Assembly (NCBI GenBank): GCA_024867545.1
Contig: JANFNE010000001.1
Location: forward strand, 682,001-746,000
Reading direction: 5' to 3'
Origin: Phytopythium helicoides
Lineage: Eukaryota > Oomycota > Peronosporomycetes > Pythiales > Pythiaceae
Length of the DNA: 64,000 nucleotides
This document shows, one piece after another, positions 49,801-61,420 of this stretch. The translations under genes and the position numbers were made by a program. The notes below the pieces were generated by a model. It saw only the letters and a list, made by a program, of their open reading frames with translations. It was not told the DNA's origin and did not search any database. Positions within the stretch are counted from its first letter, which is position 1. Every line of letters begins with the position of its first letter.

Positions 49801-49953
49801 TCCCAGCGCCGCCTCGTCCACCCTCGCGCGCTTAACGCCGCCCTGTGACTCGCCCTGCGTCGCCTCCCAGGGCCGCGCGACGCCCGCGACGCCCGTCGGT
49901 GCCGGCGGCTGCGCGGCGTCCCCCGCCCCGCTGTTCATCGCCCTTTGCAGCAT
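46828..49953 (-). CDS. Uncharacterised Gln-rich protein with two cysteine-rich modules
   Basis: Family not recognised. N terminus from 49953 (MLQRAMNSG; a second Met at 49938) is Pro/Ala/Gln-rich with QQHVQQQQIDQQQRQ, then a cysteine module FICQICNKGGEQFFCQGGCG ending HAHAEC, PHD-like in spacing. Middle exons (about 49240-48000) contain hydrophobic helical pieces and a second module, CPICGIRNAPELEQCSRC, zinc-ribbon-like (two CxxC knuckles). Later exons include FFDKCPNGSWCK and SKFKRLEALYK. The last exon (47334-46828 region) is very acidic, with long D/E/G runs, ending DDVTAVHL. Introns are short and several junctions uncertain. Probably a nuclear or RNA/protein-binding factor; that is inference from composition only. 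Confidence 0.6.
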
Positions 49954-50118
49954 TTAGCGGACGGGTTGCGCCTTCCGTCCTAACTCCACGTGTCCCACTC
50001 CATATCTGTCCTATATTCCAGTGTTTCACGTGTGAATAGGCCAAAATGTCCTCAAGTTATCTAAAAAACGCTACACTGGGATAGTTTCCCTTGCCTGCGC
50101 ACTTTCTGGACGGCGACG

Positions 50119-51350
50119 ATGATGCGGCTCCAGCTGCAGCGCGCGAGCCGCTCGGCGCGCCCGAGGGCCTCGCGGCGCGCGCTGTCGACGGTCGTGGACG
50201 CGGAAGTGCGCAAGTTCACCGCCATCTCCACGTGCGCGCGCTCTCGGCGGGTTTGGGGCGCGCCGGCGACTGACGCGCGTGTGCCGTAGCGACTGGTGGA
50301 GTCCGCAGAGCACGAGCGGCGTCGGACCGCTGCACCAGATCAACCCCGTGCGCGTCCGGTACATCCGCGAGAAGGCCATCCAGCACTTCCGGATCAAGGA
50401 CATGCAGGACCCCGCACCGCTCAGCGGCCTGCGCGTCGCCGACGTCGGCTGCGGCGGTGGCGTGCTCTCCGAGGTGCGACCTTCGCGACGACTGCCGTCG
50501 CGCGTCGAGCTGCGCACCTAACCATGGCCGCTGCTTGCTGTAGGCGCTCTGTCGCATTGGAGGAGACATGGTGTCCTGTGGACCCGGGAGAGGACAACAT
50601 CGCGGCGGCCAAGCGTCATGCGGCACTGCATCGCGCCACGCAGTCGATCGACTACCGCTGCTGCACGTCCGGTGCGATCGGGTGGGGTCGTTTGGGGGAG
50701 GAAGGCACTGAGCTGAACGATGCTGTGCCGGAATAAATCTGCTAGATGACTTGGTCGCGGCAGGCGAGCAGTTCGACGTCGTGTGCTCACTGGAGGTGAT
50801 TGAGCACGTTGCGGACGTGCCCACTTTCCTCAAGTCACTGACGCCGCTCGTCAAGGTGCGACTGCGTGTAGCTGACATACCGCTGCTACTATCTACTCAC
50901 TGCATCAACGGCGACCTTCGTCTGCAGCCTGGCGGTCTTTTGTTCCTCTCCTCCATCAACCGCACGCTCCTCTCCGGTGCGCTCGCGATTGCGGCTGCGG
51001 AGTATATCCTCCGTGTTGTCCCGCCTGGTGCGTGCATTTTGCGACTACTCTACTTGCAAATAGATCTAATAGACTGTTTTTGAGCAGGAACGCATGAGTG
51101 GAACAAGTTTGTGGACCCAGACGACATCATTCGCGTCTTGAAGCAGGTGCGATCGCTTGAGCATCTCATTTGAGACCCATTCAATTAAACTAACCAGATT
51201 GGCGCGCTCACCCTGTTTACAACTATACAGGAAGGGCTTGAGACGAAAGATGTGTCGGGAATCATCGGGGACCCGATCACGCGGAACTGGCGCATTCACC
51301 CGACCTGCACGCAGGTCAATTACATCATGTGTGCCACCAAGCCGAATTAG
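50119..51350 (+). CDS. COQ3: Ubiquinone biosynthesis O-methyltransferase COQ3, mitochondrial
   Basis: SAM-dependent methyltransferase doing both O-methylations in coenzyme Q synthesis on the mitochondrial inner membrane. Exons 50119-50231, 50290-50473, 50544 to about 50670, about 50744-50853, about 50928-51028, about 51088-51147 and about 51231-51350. Arg/Ser-rich, acid-free N terminus is a mitochondrial presequence. Then [39 protein letters not shown] (motif I), [35 protein letters not shown], and the C-terminal [30 protein letters not shown] single frame break lies near 50578 just before VDPGEDN. It shares a 165-bp promoter spacer with the diverging Gln-rich gene. Confidence 0.93.
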
Positions 51351-51427
51351 CTGCTGCTTTCGCACACCACCGAAAACACCAAAGAAAGCCGTTGAAGGTT
51401 CACGTGTGGTTGCATTATCTCATCTGT

Positions 51428-53659
51428 CTAAGCATACATGGTGATTGTGGTGCTGGACTCACGGTCAGACAGATCTCCCTGCTCCTGCGCGACGCTTAGT
51501 CGTCGATGCTGGTCAACGTGGTACTTATTTGCTGCGTCAAATGCATCTTGCAGCACATCATATCGCTCGTTGGCTGCAAGTGCAAGGTGTGCGCTCTGAT
51601 CCGAGATGGATGCGTGATCCTTGAGCATTCGATGAAGCAAACGTTCACGCCCTGTAGCAGATGACGGCCAATTTGCTGGGCTTGCCAAGTGCTCGAGTTC
51701 TCGCCAGTGATGATGCAGTGAATCTAAACCAAAGAGAAAACGGAGAGAAAAAGTGTTAACAGAAGCCCACGAAACAAGCTGCTACACGTCATATCTGTCG
51801 TACTGTCACCCGAAAATTCGATCTGTACATGAAGTCCGTTCTTGTCAGAGGATGACAGCATGGCAGCTGTCCTTGTATCGCTTGAGTTACCTATCGTATC
51901 AGCAATCGTTTGCCTAGAAAAGCGCAATGGACATGAATCCGCTTAGTGATCTTGCGCTCCTAACCATCCGATCAGGCAGCACGTGCCTGATTGCCCGATA
52001 CGCAGTGCTCGATATAAAAACAAAGGGAAGAGTAATGCTGTCTGGCTTAGCGGAAGCAGTGATAGCATCCAGTGACTGAGCAGCTTCGGGGAAACGGGTG
52101 TCGTAGAGAATGGCAGCGACGAAATGGAGCGTAGAGTAATAAGCTAGCTGTTGACTCATGGAACAGTGCGGTGATGACACTGACGAATCGCTCGCTGGTG
52201 AGGACGGCATTAGAGGTGCAAGTGCAACCTTGCCTTGAATTTCTTCAGCCCAAAAGCGTAGCAGTGGAGACACCTTGCTTTCATCCGTCTCGCATGGCTT
52301 GAAAATGCTCGAGTCGTCTGCTAGCACGAGGTCGTGCTTGCCCAGCGGCAGTCGCCTACCGCGGATTCTGACGCCAAGTTGTCGTTGGTGATGGCGATGA
52401 TGATGTCTGTTTGGTCTGAGAAACTATATCAACGGTGTTACCGAAGAAGCACAAAGCCAAACCTTGTCACCAACCAACAAACCTCATATGTTGCAGACGA
52501 AAGCACTGACGAAGCGGTAGAGGCAATTGAAACGCCCATAAAGCCTGCTATTACGGGTTGCAACCTTGGGTCTCCACTCTCGTCTTCGAACTCCGGCTCT
52601 TCTCCGAACGTCGCTGTGTGAATCGAGTACTTGTCGTCAGCGCATTCTGCGCTGAAAACGAATCGCAGTTGTACTTCATGCGAAGGCGGGGTGCTCGACA
52701 ACATTTTCCGTGCTCGCCACCCTGAATCACTCGAGATCATGGCAATCGGAAATCGAAGCGGCATTGGCAAGTCGCGAGCTGGTGGGAGTCGTACTTGGCG
52801 GGGTTTATTATCTCGTGAAACAAGGATGATTCCCTTGCCTCCCGCCTCTTGTACGAGCAGTGCCTTCTGGTGTGCCGGGCATCCGTCCAGGACCTACAGG
52901 ACAAACAGACTTTCATCCTCAATAATCCAGTATGAAATGACAAAAAGGCATGATCACAAGAGTTCACTTACAGGTACCAAAACGTACTTGTCGACGACTT
53001 CTGCTGCGTTTGTAATAGGACTGCAGGCGTCATCGGGTTCTGCGACCACGAGTGGCCGAAAGCTACAACTTGGTGGCTTACCGTCCCCCGAGAGCGCAGC
53101 AAATAGCTTCATATCGTGTTCGAGCTCGCCATCGCTAAGCAGCTACAGATGTTGATTTATAAGTTTCGTGACTGGCAACCAGCAGAGCCATAGCAGTACG
53201 AACCACGTAATCGAAGGATTCTTTCGTTGTCGTCAGAGTTGGAGCTTCAGGAGAAGGCGAGGCTGTCGACTCGTCCGTCTTCTTGTCTTCAATAAGCAGT
53301 TGGCGGCCATCACTAGCCATGAACCGCAGCGTTAAAGGCCGCTTCGCCGCCTGGAGCGCCTCCACTGCTGCTCGAAGTCCTCCAGCGAGCCCTGAGACGC
53401 ACTCGCCATTAACGCGGAGCAATTTGTCGCCAACTTCTGCTAGCCCAGAGGCCTCCACCGCGCGCGGGCGGCCCTCAGCATCCGCAAGAAACTCTAGAAC
53501 TTCGAGTTTCTCGCTCAGCCGCATACCAAGTGGCTCTCGCGACGCCACCACAACATCAAACTGCAGCTTCTCACTGACGTCGCAAGCCGAGTCAGCCCAT
53601 GCACTCGTGCCGACAAGCCCCAACAGGAGCAGCGCAACTCGCAGCTGGACGCAAGTCAT
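51428..53659 (-). CDS. Secreted or luminal PDZ + PA-domain protein
   Basis: Start MTCVQLRVALLLLGLVGTSA is a clear signal peptide with cleavage around AWA-DS. Residues about 35-110 form a PDZ-like domain: EPLGMRLSEKLEVLEF, GLAEVGDKLLRVNGECVSGL, AVEALQAAKRPLTLRF. The next exons resemble a protease-associated (PA) domain: PDDACSPITNAAEVVDKYVL, GCPAHQKALLVQEAGGKGII, LPMPLRFPIAMISS. A later region (52327-51914) and a helical C terminus (to 51428) are not recognised. No protease catalytic motif seen. At least six exons; a frame break near 52375 separates TDIIIAITNDN from LPLGKHDLVLADD. Secretory-pathway location is inferred from the signal peptide. Confidence 0.65.
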
Positions 53660-53924
53660 GCAGACGATCTATCCTGACTCCGACCCTTCACCCCTTTGGC
53701 TCCACACGTGAATCTCCTCCTCACGCGACTCGTGGAAAGCTACTATCGTATCGTTTGCGCCGCGTCAGGCGCTTTCACGACACGCGAAACATGCGATTTG
53801 CTGTTCGAATCACCGATATATCATTTCGCCTGTGGTCATGAGCTGCTTTTAAGCACCAGTGTGCTAGATGTGCCTCGAACTCTCCTCTACAAGCCACTCA
53901 CTCGACAAGTTCCCAAGAGATACG
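53660..53924. promoter_or_regulatory. Divergent promoter spacer
   Basis: 265 bp between the PDZ/PA protein start and the membrane protein start. No gene. No specific element assigned. Confidence 0.35.
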
Positions 53925-56311
53925 ATGGCCGAGACTGCTAATCCTGCGTCATACAAAGTCGTGTCGACGCCACAAGCCAAGGAGCTCGATCCCGATATGC
54001 ATGCGATGCTGGAGCGCAAGTCGTCGGCTGCGGACATGAGCGACGAGCTGGCGTCCTCGCTCCGTATCAGCATCAACCACACCAAGCTCATCGTGTCAAC
54101 CACCACAGTCGTGGCGTTCGTGGCCATTCTTGTCTCTGTATGTGCTGGTGACGGGCTCACTTTACGCACGCTGAATTCGAACGCGCTGTCAGAGGAGGAG
54201 ATGAAGAAGCTAGTCGACGACTACAACTCAGTCTCCGGTAGTCTCATCACGATAATTTTGCTGCCGATCCAGTCTGCTCTTGCCATGTGCGCTGCCGTCG
54301 CAAGCCTTTGCATCGCAACCGAGTGGGTGATGGCTCGTGGAGCCAACGACACTGTGTCGCGGACGACGACAGCAGCTGTAGCTGGCATCGTCATGTACTT
54401 GTTGTGCAATGGACTGAACGTGCTCAGCGTGCAGCGTGTTGATGGAGAAGTGACCGCACGGATGAGCGCAAGCGACCTTACTACCAACGAGAGCGTCGCC
54501 GCTGATCAACCTGTAGCTGCGGATGGAACACTGGTTACGCCTTGGGACAACGCTTATGACGAGCGCCCGGCAGGCAACTCGGTGTTCAACACCATTCTCC
54601 GCATCAAGTTAGGTCAGATCGAAGATGTTGTACCAACCTGCACCGTGGCCGAAAACATCATCAAGGACCCTCAAGATCTGCCGCTCGTGTCGTTTGCATA
54701 TCCTTCTCGCATATGGCAGGAAGAGGCTCTGCCGCGAGCAGTTGAGCCCAATGGCTCACTTGCGTTCTCGCTTGGAGACGAAAACTTTCCGAGTGATAGC
54801 GGGTTGCCGATGAATTTGGACAACGCTACATACCTCGTGACTTCAGCGGCGCTCATCGTCCCACAAATCCTTGAATCGCTGTGGGACTCAAATTTCTTTC
54901 CGGTCCCCATGTGCAATTATGATCCATTTGGAAACACTACGACGCTGGCGCACGTCTTCTCGGTCTCGAGGGATTCACTTGTTGGTTCAACTGCTGCATC
55001 CATGTCGAAGATTTTCGCAAACTCATCCAACATTTCAGTCGACGATGCGCAATTGACTTTTGAGCGGGCTTCACTCGCGAGTACGGTGACATTCGATTCG
55101 CTAACTTTTGACATCCCGGTGGCTCTCGAGGACGGAGAGGTTGCTACGTTGAACGTGATGGAGACATGCAGTCCTGATGGTTGCCTCTGGAAGCGGTTTG
55201 ATGGTGACCCGATGCCAAGTGCCAAGATTCAGTGCCAAGTGCCATGATTCAGCCACCAGTCTACGCTGCGGGGGTGTGCGTCAGCATCCTCGGAACTACA
55301 GAGATTCTCGTGAACTACGACGCTGACAACTACAACAAAATGTGTGCCGAGCGATCCAACACGTCCATGTTGCTTGTTGGACTTGGGAAGCGCATCATTG
55401 GGGACACTTGGGCTGCCTACGATGACAACGGATACAAGTGGGTGAACGTGACGGGCCTCCAAGTTGTCTACACTGTGACAGTGGGTCTGATGGCGTGGCG
55501 ACTCGTCGATGATGTGGCATCGCCGCTCGGCGCAGAGTGCGCCATTAACGAGGGCTGCAAAGGGGTGTACTCGATTATGCAGAATTCGGGTGACGCTCTC
55601 ACTGTCGGTGAGGCATCTTTGCCCCTGCACTTGCTGAACGAGTATTCGTTCGCCTCAGCCACGGAAATGAGGTGGAAATGGCTCGCGACAATGTCAACGC
55701 ATCAGAATGTAAAGGAGGAGTCCGAACCGCTAGCATTCGAACCACTTCCGCTGCTCCCTCGTCGATTCAGTACCGTCACGGACTCCAAGGGCAGTGAATT
55801 GACTGAGTGCGAGACACTCATCGACATATTCATCAAGAGCGTGGAGAAAAATCATTTGTATGCTGAGGATAGTCTCCAGATGACGTACTCTGCAGGTTAC
55901 TTCTACCTCTTCCAAAACGCAGTGAGGCATCCTCGCCTCGCCTCAATCACTGCAGCATACCAGTTTGCGGGTTCGACGCAGGAAATCCTGCTCCAAGCAG
56001 TCGTGCCAACCCGAAACGTGGTGATTTCGCTTGTGGGGTGTGCCGGGTTTCTCGCCATGATGCTTGCAGTCACGGCAATGGGAAAGCGAAGCACAAACAC
56101 AATCGCTCGTCAAGCCAATGCAGAACTGCTAGCAGACGTGGCACTCAACAGTGTCAAGTACCCTCCGACACTCCTCGAGATGACGGTCCTCAATGGCGTT
56201 CCTGCGTCAACCCTACGTGTTAAAAGCGCTACGTTCGTCATTCGAGACAAGGAGCACGGCTCTGCCGCGTTTGAGCTTACGTGGACGCGAAGCCATGAGA
56301 TAGCAAATTGA
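53925..56311 (+). CDS. Large uncharacterised membrane protein, frame split by a 20-bp tandem duplication
   Basis: Family not recognised. Two open frames, 53925-55247 and 55232-56311, would form one intronless protein of about 788 residues if one copy of the 20-bp repeat at 55213-55252 were absent. Start MAETANPASYKVV; TM segments near residues 50-70 (LIVSTTTVVAFVAILVSVCA), 100-125, 140-155 and at the far C terminus (VVISLVGCAGFLAMMLAVTA). Between them is a large domain with many N-x-S/T sites and cysteines (e.g. VPTCTVAE, METCSPDGC, ECAINEGC), suggesting an extracellular or luminal domain. A later start than the first in-frame Met (53868) is preferred because it begins the conserved-looking soluble N terminus. 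No enzyme motif seen. Confidence 0.7.
55213..55252 (+). repeat. 20-bp direct tandem duplication with one mismatch
   Basis: Copy 1 at 55213-55232 (tgccaagtgccaagattcag), copy 2 at 55233-55252 (tgccaagtgccatgattcag); they differ only at the 13th base (A at 55225, T at 55245). Since 20 is not a multiple of three, the second copy shifts the frame and creates the stop ending the upstream frame. Confidence 0.95.
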
Positions 56312-56470
56312 GCTCGCAACCAAGGGAGAATCGGTCGAGGTTCACGATTTTGATAAATTATGCAATGCTGTAAACGCTCATTCTTGGATTCTTGGGATGC
56401 GAGAACGCATCAACGAAAAGCTACGATAACTCTTGCAGATGCCCATGAACTCCGTTGCTGGACTCTAGAT

Positions 56471-59400
56471 TTACTGCGCTGAAGTGACAACAAGCCCGAG
56501 CGTCTCGTCACCGACGCGAGAAATGCCGCAGACATCGCACAGCGAGCCCACAAACTCCGGGCGGTACGCCGCCGCGCAGTACGGACAACGCACATCTCGC
56601 GAGCCCAAGTAAATGGGCGTCAGCGAGCGAGCACACAGCACAAACGGCTGGTTGTCCTGGTAGTCGAGCGTAGTCTCGTTACGAGCCTCCTTCTCCGCCT
56701 TCTGCAGCACCTTGCGCGCCGTCAACCGCAGCTTCTCGTGACGCGGGTGCGATGCAACCTCAGGGATCTCCAGCAGTCGCCGGCAGAAGCTCGCAGCCGT
56801 GATGAAGTTGCCAGACTTGAACGCGCTCGTCATGGCGAGCTTGAGCGTCAGCACGAGGTGCGGCAGCTGCAGCTCCACGTGCGTAAAGTACGCGCTCAGC
56901 TCCACATGGCGCTTCGCGTCCGCCTCAAGCGGAACAGCAGCCACTTGAGCGCGGATACGGCAGCCGACCAGGTACTCGCGGCACACGGCGAGCAGGCTCT
57001 TGACCTTGTCGGCTTCTTCCTTGGAAGCGACAGCAAGGAGCGGGATCGTATGCAGGATCGACGCACACAGCTGCGCGACCTCGTCAAACTTGGCGCCAGT
57101 GAACGCGCGGTACGCGTCCTTGAGCGACTCGACAAGCTGTGGGAACGAAGCCGCCACGAGAGCGAGCTGGCTGTGCTCGTCGCGCTGCAGCCAGGCACGC
57201 AGCGAAGCGTAGTTGCTCTGCGTCGGCAGCGAACCCGCGCCACCAGCATACACTGCCATGAACACCGGCTTGAGCGGCTCAAAGTTGACGACGCCAATCT
57301 GGCGATGCAGTAGCTGCATTGCCGTCGCGAATGACCCAGCAGCCGCGTGGTCCGCAGCCAGCGACGAGTTGCGCACCCACTGTACACCAAGACTCGTGCC
57401 AGCCGACGGAGCAGCGACAAATCCGTTCGCGCCACCAGCAGCGGGACCACCAAAGTCGAGCTCCAGAGCAGCATCGTCCGCTCCGCCTCCAAGGTTGAGC
57501 GAGTCGTCCAGGTCCAGATCCCCTTCATCACCCCATGCGTCACCCGCAGCGTCCAGAGCAAGCTCCATCGAAGACTTCCGCGTTGACGCAGCAGGAGTTG
57601 CATCCACCGAGCGACGACCGCCAGCATCTCCGTGCTGCTGCTGGAGACTGCGCTCGGCTTCGCGCTTCTCCGCAGCAATCACGTGGTCCTGGATCGTGGG
57701 TTCGTTGATCTCAACAAGCGGCCAGTTCTCGTTCTCCATGCGGCTAACAACAGGCGGAGGCGCAAGCAGTGCCGCACCCTCGCCTCCCTGAAGGAGCTCG
57801 CGCGCAAGGAACGCGTCCACGTCCAGGGTCGGGTTCGTCTCAGCCAGCTGCAGACGAAGGCGCTCCACATGCTCGTGCAGACCATGGGTCGCAGCAGTCA
57901 GGAGAGCGAGACCGACCTGACCGGCGGATTCAAGCGTCTGCACACGTGTGTCGACGTCGCCAAGGTACAGCGCATTGTGGAAGCGCGCCATGATGTCGTT
58001 GCGAACCTCCGCGATCTTGAGCATCTTCTTCAGCTTGTCGCGGTTGCCCGTGACGAGGTACAGGAACGACAGGCGGTCGAAGTTCTTGGTGCGCTGGTAC
58101 GCCATCTCAACGACCTGGAGATTGCCCTGACGCAGCGCCTCGACGCCAAGCTGGTGCCAGCACTGAGCGTCGTCGAGCTCATACGCCGAGTTGAGCGCGA
58201 CCTCGAGGTTGCCGCATGCAATTGCGAGCTTGAAACGCGTCTTGTCGTCGTGCACGAAATGCAGCGCAACTTCCGGGTATCCCTTTGCCGTCAGGTAGGA
58301 GATGATGGCTTGGCCACACAGCCGCGAGTGCCGCACCATGCGCATGACCTCGGTGTAGTTCTTGCGCGCGAGCGCGATCTTGAACTCGCACTCGGTCAGA
58401 TCAACAGCCATCGTGCGCATCTTGGCCTCGCGGTCCAGGCAGTAGAGCTTCGAGCCATCCAGGTGCGTGAGGTACACGGGGACGTCAAGCGAGCGGATGA
58501 TGCCGGCATCGCCGTTTGACAGCGCGTACTTGATGTGGTTCAGCGTCGTGTAGACGAAGATCTCCTCAGCAGGAGCCGAGGCCCACACACCGCTCTTGAT
58601 GCGGACCGACTCGGTGATGGTCGCCAGGTGGCGCAGCTGTTTGTCCGCCAGCACGATCGAGTGCTTGCTAATGAGCGCCACGTACGCACACGACGGACTC
58701 CACACCACGTACTTGACGCGAGGAGCCTGCACGTCAGCGAGCACCCGACGGCTCTGCGTCTCGTACAAAACCATCTTGTCGTCCACGTGCAGAAGCACAC
58801 GGCCGACCGCGCCACCGTAATACAGACCGTCCGCCGTGCCGTTCGGAGGCGTGATCTTCTTTGTCACTTCGTTCTGCAGGTTCTTGATCACAAGGTGGCG
58901 CGACTTGTCCAGCACCGCAATGCGGTTGCGAGCAACGAAGACAGCAAACAGACCCTGACCACGGCTCGACTCGCTCGTGTCGTTCCCGGAACCCGTGGTG
59001 AAAGTCACGAGCTCATAGGAGCCACCCTCGGCCTCACTCGTCAACAGCAGCGTGGTAGCCGTGCCAGCCGCAGCCGGCTCGAACGGGTTCACGTGCATGG
59101 TGCGAGGGAGGTTGCCCATGCCAGTGCCAGCAGTGCCAGTGCGACGGATCGCAGCCACAGGCACGTCGCTGCCGTCCACGAACGAGTACATGCGAACGTA
59201 GCGCTCCTTGGCGTAGAATGCGCGGCCATTGAAAAGGTCCATCGCAGGACGCTCGCGCTCCAGCTTGAACACGATCATACCGGCATCATGACCCGCAGCG
59301 AGCAAGGTTCTGCGTCGGGTGAGCCGCCAGCATCCAGAAGCGGTCGTTCTCACGGCGGAACGTCTGCAGCCCCATGCGCTTCGAGATGTCCCACACACGG

Positions 59401-60230
59401 ATCGAGCGGTCTTCCGAGTTACTCAAGATGAGCTCGTGGCGCGGGTGGAAGAGCACGCACGAGATGTTGTTCGTGTGCCCGCGCATGGTGTCGACCTCCC
59501 ACGCCTTGGTCTCGTTCATGCGCCAGAGCTTGACCTGTCGGTCGTCGGCTCCCGACACAATGAGCGGCAGTGTCGGGTGGAAGCTGGCCCAGTTGACGCC
59601 GCGGTCATGGCCTTCAAGCACGTACTTGACAATAGCGTCGCTAGCCCCAAAGATGTCGTGGTTGGGCGCGCGCGAGGGCGGGGCCAAGTCGTCCATGGCC
59701 GTGGGCGCGCCGCGCACAGTCTTCTTGCGCAGCCCCGTGGTGTCCCAGACGCGCACAGTCTGGTCGAGCGAGGCTGAGACGATGAGGTCGTCCTTGGGGT
59801 GGAAGGCGGCGCACATGACGTAGTGGTTGTGGCCCGTGAGGATGGAGACGCAGGAGCGCGACTGCCAGTTCCAGATGCGGATGGTCTGGTCGTCCGAGCA
59901 GCTGAGGATCCACGGGTACTCATGGTGGAACTGCACCGTGCGGATGTAGTCGAGGTGGCCGAGCAGCGTGAACAGGCATCTGCGCAGCTTGAAGTCCCAG
60001 ACCTTGATCTTGTAGTCGTCTCCGCCCGAGACGAACAGCGGCTGCGACTTGTGGAAGTCGACGCTGCGCACGGGGCCGTCGTGCTCGTCGAAGCGGTCCA
60101 GCAGCGTCCCCATGCGGTAGTCCCACAGCTGGATCACGCCATTGTGCAGCGACGTGAGGATCCACGGGCGGCTCGGGTGGAACGCCAGGCCCTTGACGCG
60201 GTTGCTCTTGGACTCGAACTTGGTCAGCAT
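56471..60230 (-). CDS. COPA: Coatomer subunit alpha (COPI)
   Basis: Alpha subunit of the COPI coat on Golgi-derived vesicles. About 1,250 residues, no intron. N terminus [20 protein letters not shown] followed by WD40 blades ([70 protein letters not shown]), then the second propeller, the alpha-solenoid ([20 protein letters not shown]) and the C-terminal zinc-binding CTD with [20 protein letters not shown]. One single-base break at 59306-59307: deleting one base of the doublet gives [20 protein letters not shown], matching the family exactly. The head-to-head neighbour is NF-YA. Confidence 0.95.
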
Positions 60231-60671
60231 GGCGGTCGCGCGGAGGATCGACCGACGCCTTTCTCGCCGTGCTTTCCCCCTTTGCCAGCTGGATCGATCT
60301 TACGTGGAGGTCGGGGGGAGTGGCGCGGTATTTTGGCCAACCGGAGGCGATCCCTCGCGCAATTACAAAAATAGCACACGCGCGGGATTTGAATTCTGCG
60401 CAGTCGGTGGCAGCAGCGTAGGAGTGCAGGTCGTTTGTCGGCTTTTGGGCGAATCCGCGCGCGCATCCCCGGTCGGTGGCACGTCGGTGACGCGAGTGTG
60501 CCCAATCACCCTTCTCCGCGGGAAATATCCGCCAACCAGCTCCCAGCTCGACTGGCTCCCTGCGCTCATTCGCGCATTCGCCAGCCAACGAGAAGCCGCC
60601 GCAGGTGCGTTCCCCCGTGGTGATTGGGCGCCTCGCGCGCGTTGAAGCCGACGTGGACGCTGACGGCTCTG
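60231..60671. promoter_or_regulatory. Divergent COPA / NF-YA promoter with CCAAT boxes
   Basis: 441 bp between the two starts. CCAAT at 60502-60506 and ATTGG at 60623-60627 (49 bp before the NF-YA ATG). NF-YA encodes the CCAAT-recognising subunit, so self-regulation is possible but unproven. Some of this region will be 5' UTR. Confidence 0.4.
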
Positions 60672-61352
60672 ATGGCCCTGCAGATGGACGCGACCGAGCA
60701 ACAGAGCGCCGCTGGTGCCGGCGCCACGGGCGAGCAGACGCCGACGGGCGCCGCCGGAGACGCGCAGGCCGCGCAGCTCGCGCTGTACCAGGCGCAGCAG
60801 CTCCAGCTCCTGCAGCAGATGGTGCGTGCGCTCGAACTTGGGGGCTGCGGGGACGCGAGGGGCTGACCGATCGACTCCGACAGATGCAGCAGCAGCCCAA
60901 CGCCGAGCAGCTGCGCCAGCTCTACGGCAACAGCATGATGATGATGCCCCAGTTCATGGTGCGTGGTACTACTCGTTCTTTCCTCAGGGAGGAGAATTCT
61001 TTTGCCGACGTACACTTGCTGCTCCTCGCAGCTCAACTCGCCGCTCTTCCGGGGGTCCGGCTCGCAGCCCGCCTCGACCGAGACGCAGGAGGAGGAGCCC
61101 GTGTACGTGAACGCCAAGCAGTACCACCGCATCATGATCCGCCGCCAGCAGCGCGCCAAGCTCGAGGCCAAGCTCGGAAACGCCCGCCAGCGCAAGGCCT
61201 ACCTGCACGACTCGCGCCACAAGCACGCCATGCGCCGGCCGCGCGGCCCCGGTGGTCGCTTCCTCACCAAGTCGGAGATCGCTGCGCTCAAGGACGGCAG
61301 CCTCCGACTGGAGGACCTGCCGCTCAAGGCTGCCAAGCATGAGACGGCGTAA
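60672..61352 (+). CDS. NFYA: CCAAT-binding factor subunit NF-YA (HAP2)
   Basis: Sequence-specific subunit of the NF-Y trimer. Exons 60672-60821, 60884-60958, 61032-61352; phase 0 throughout, 181 residues. N terminus Gln/Ala-rich ([24 protein letters not shown]). The conserved core is complete: A1 helix [20 protein letters not shown] then [20 protein letters not shown], and the A2 DNA-contact segment [15 protein letters not shown]. An in-frame upstream Met at 60624 exists but the MALQMDATE start is preferred. Confidence 0.96.
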
Positions 61353-61420
61353 ATGTCGATGGCGTCACACATGTATTAGGGACCAAAAAAAAATGTATGA
61401 ACCAACGAGCGTTAACTCCA

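Noticed and set aside
57632..58519. 295-residue plus-strand open frame and similar long frames within 58535-59431
   Set aside because: They lie opposite the unambiguous COPA coding exon and have antisense-type composition (rich in His, Arg, Leu, Val).
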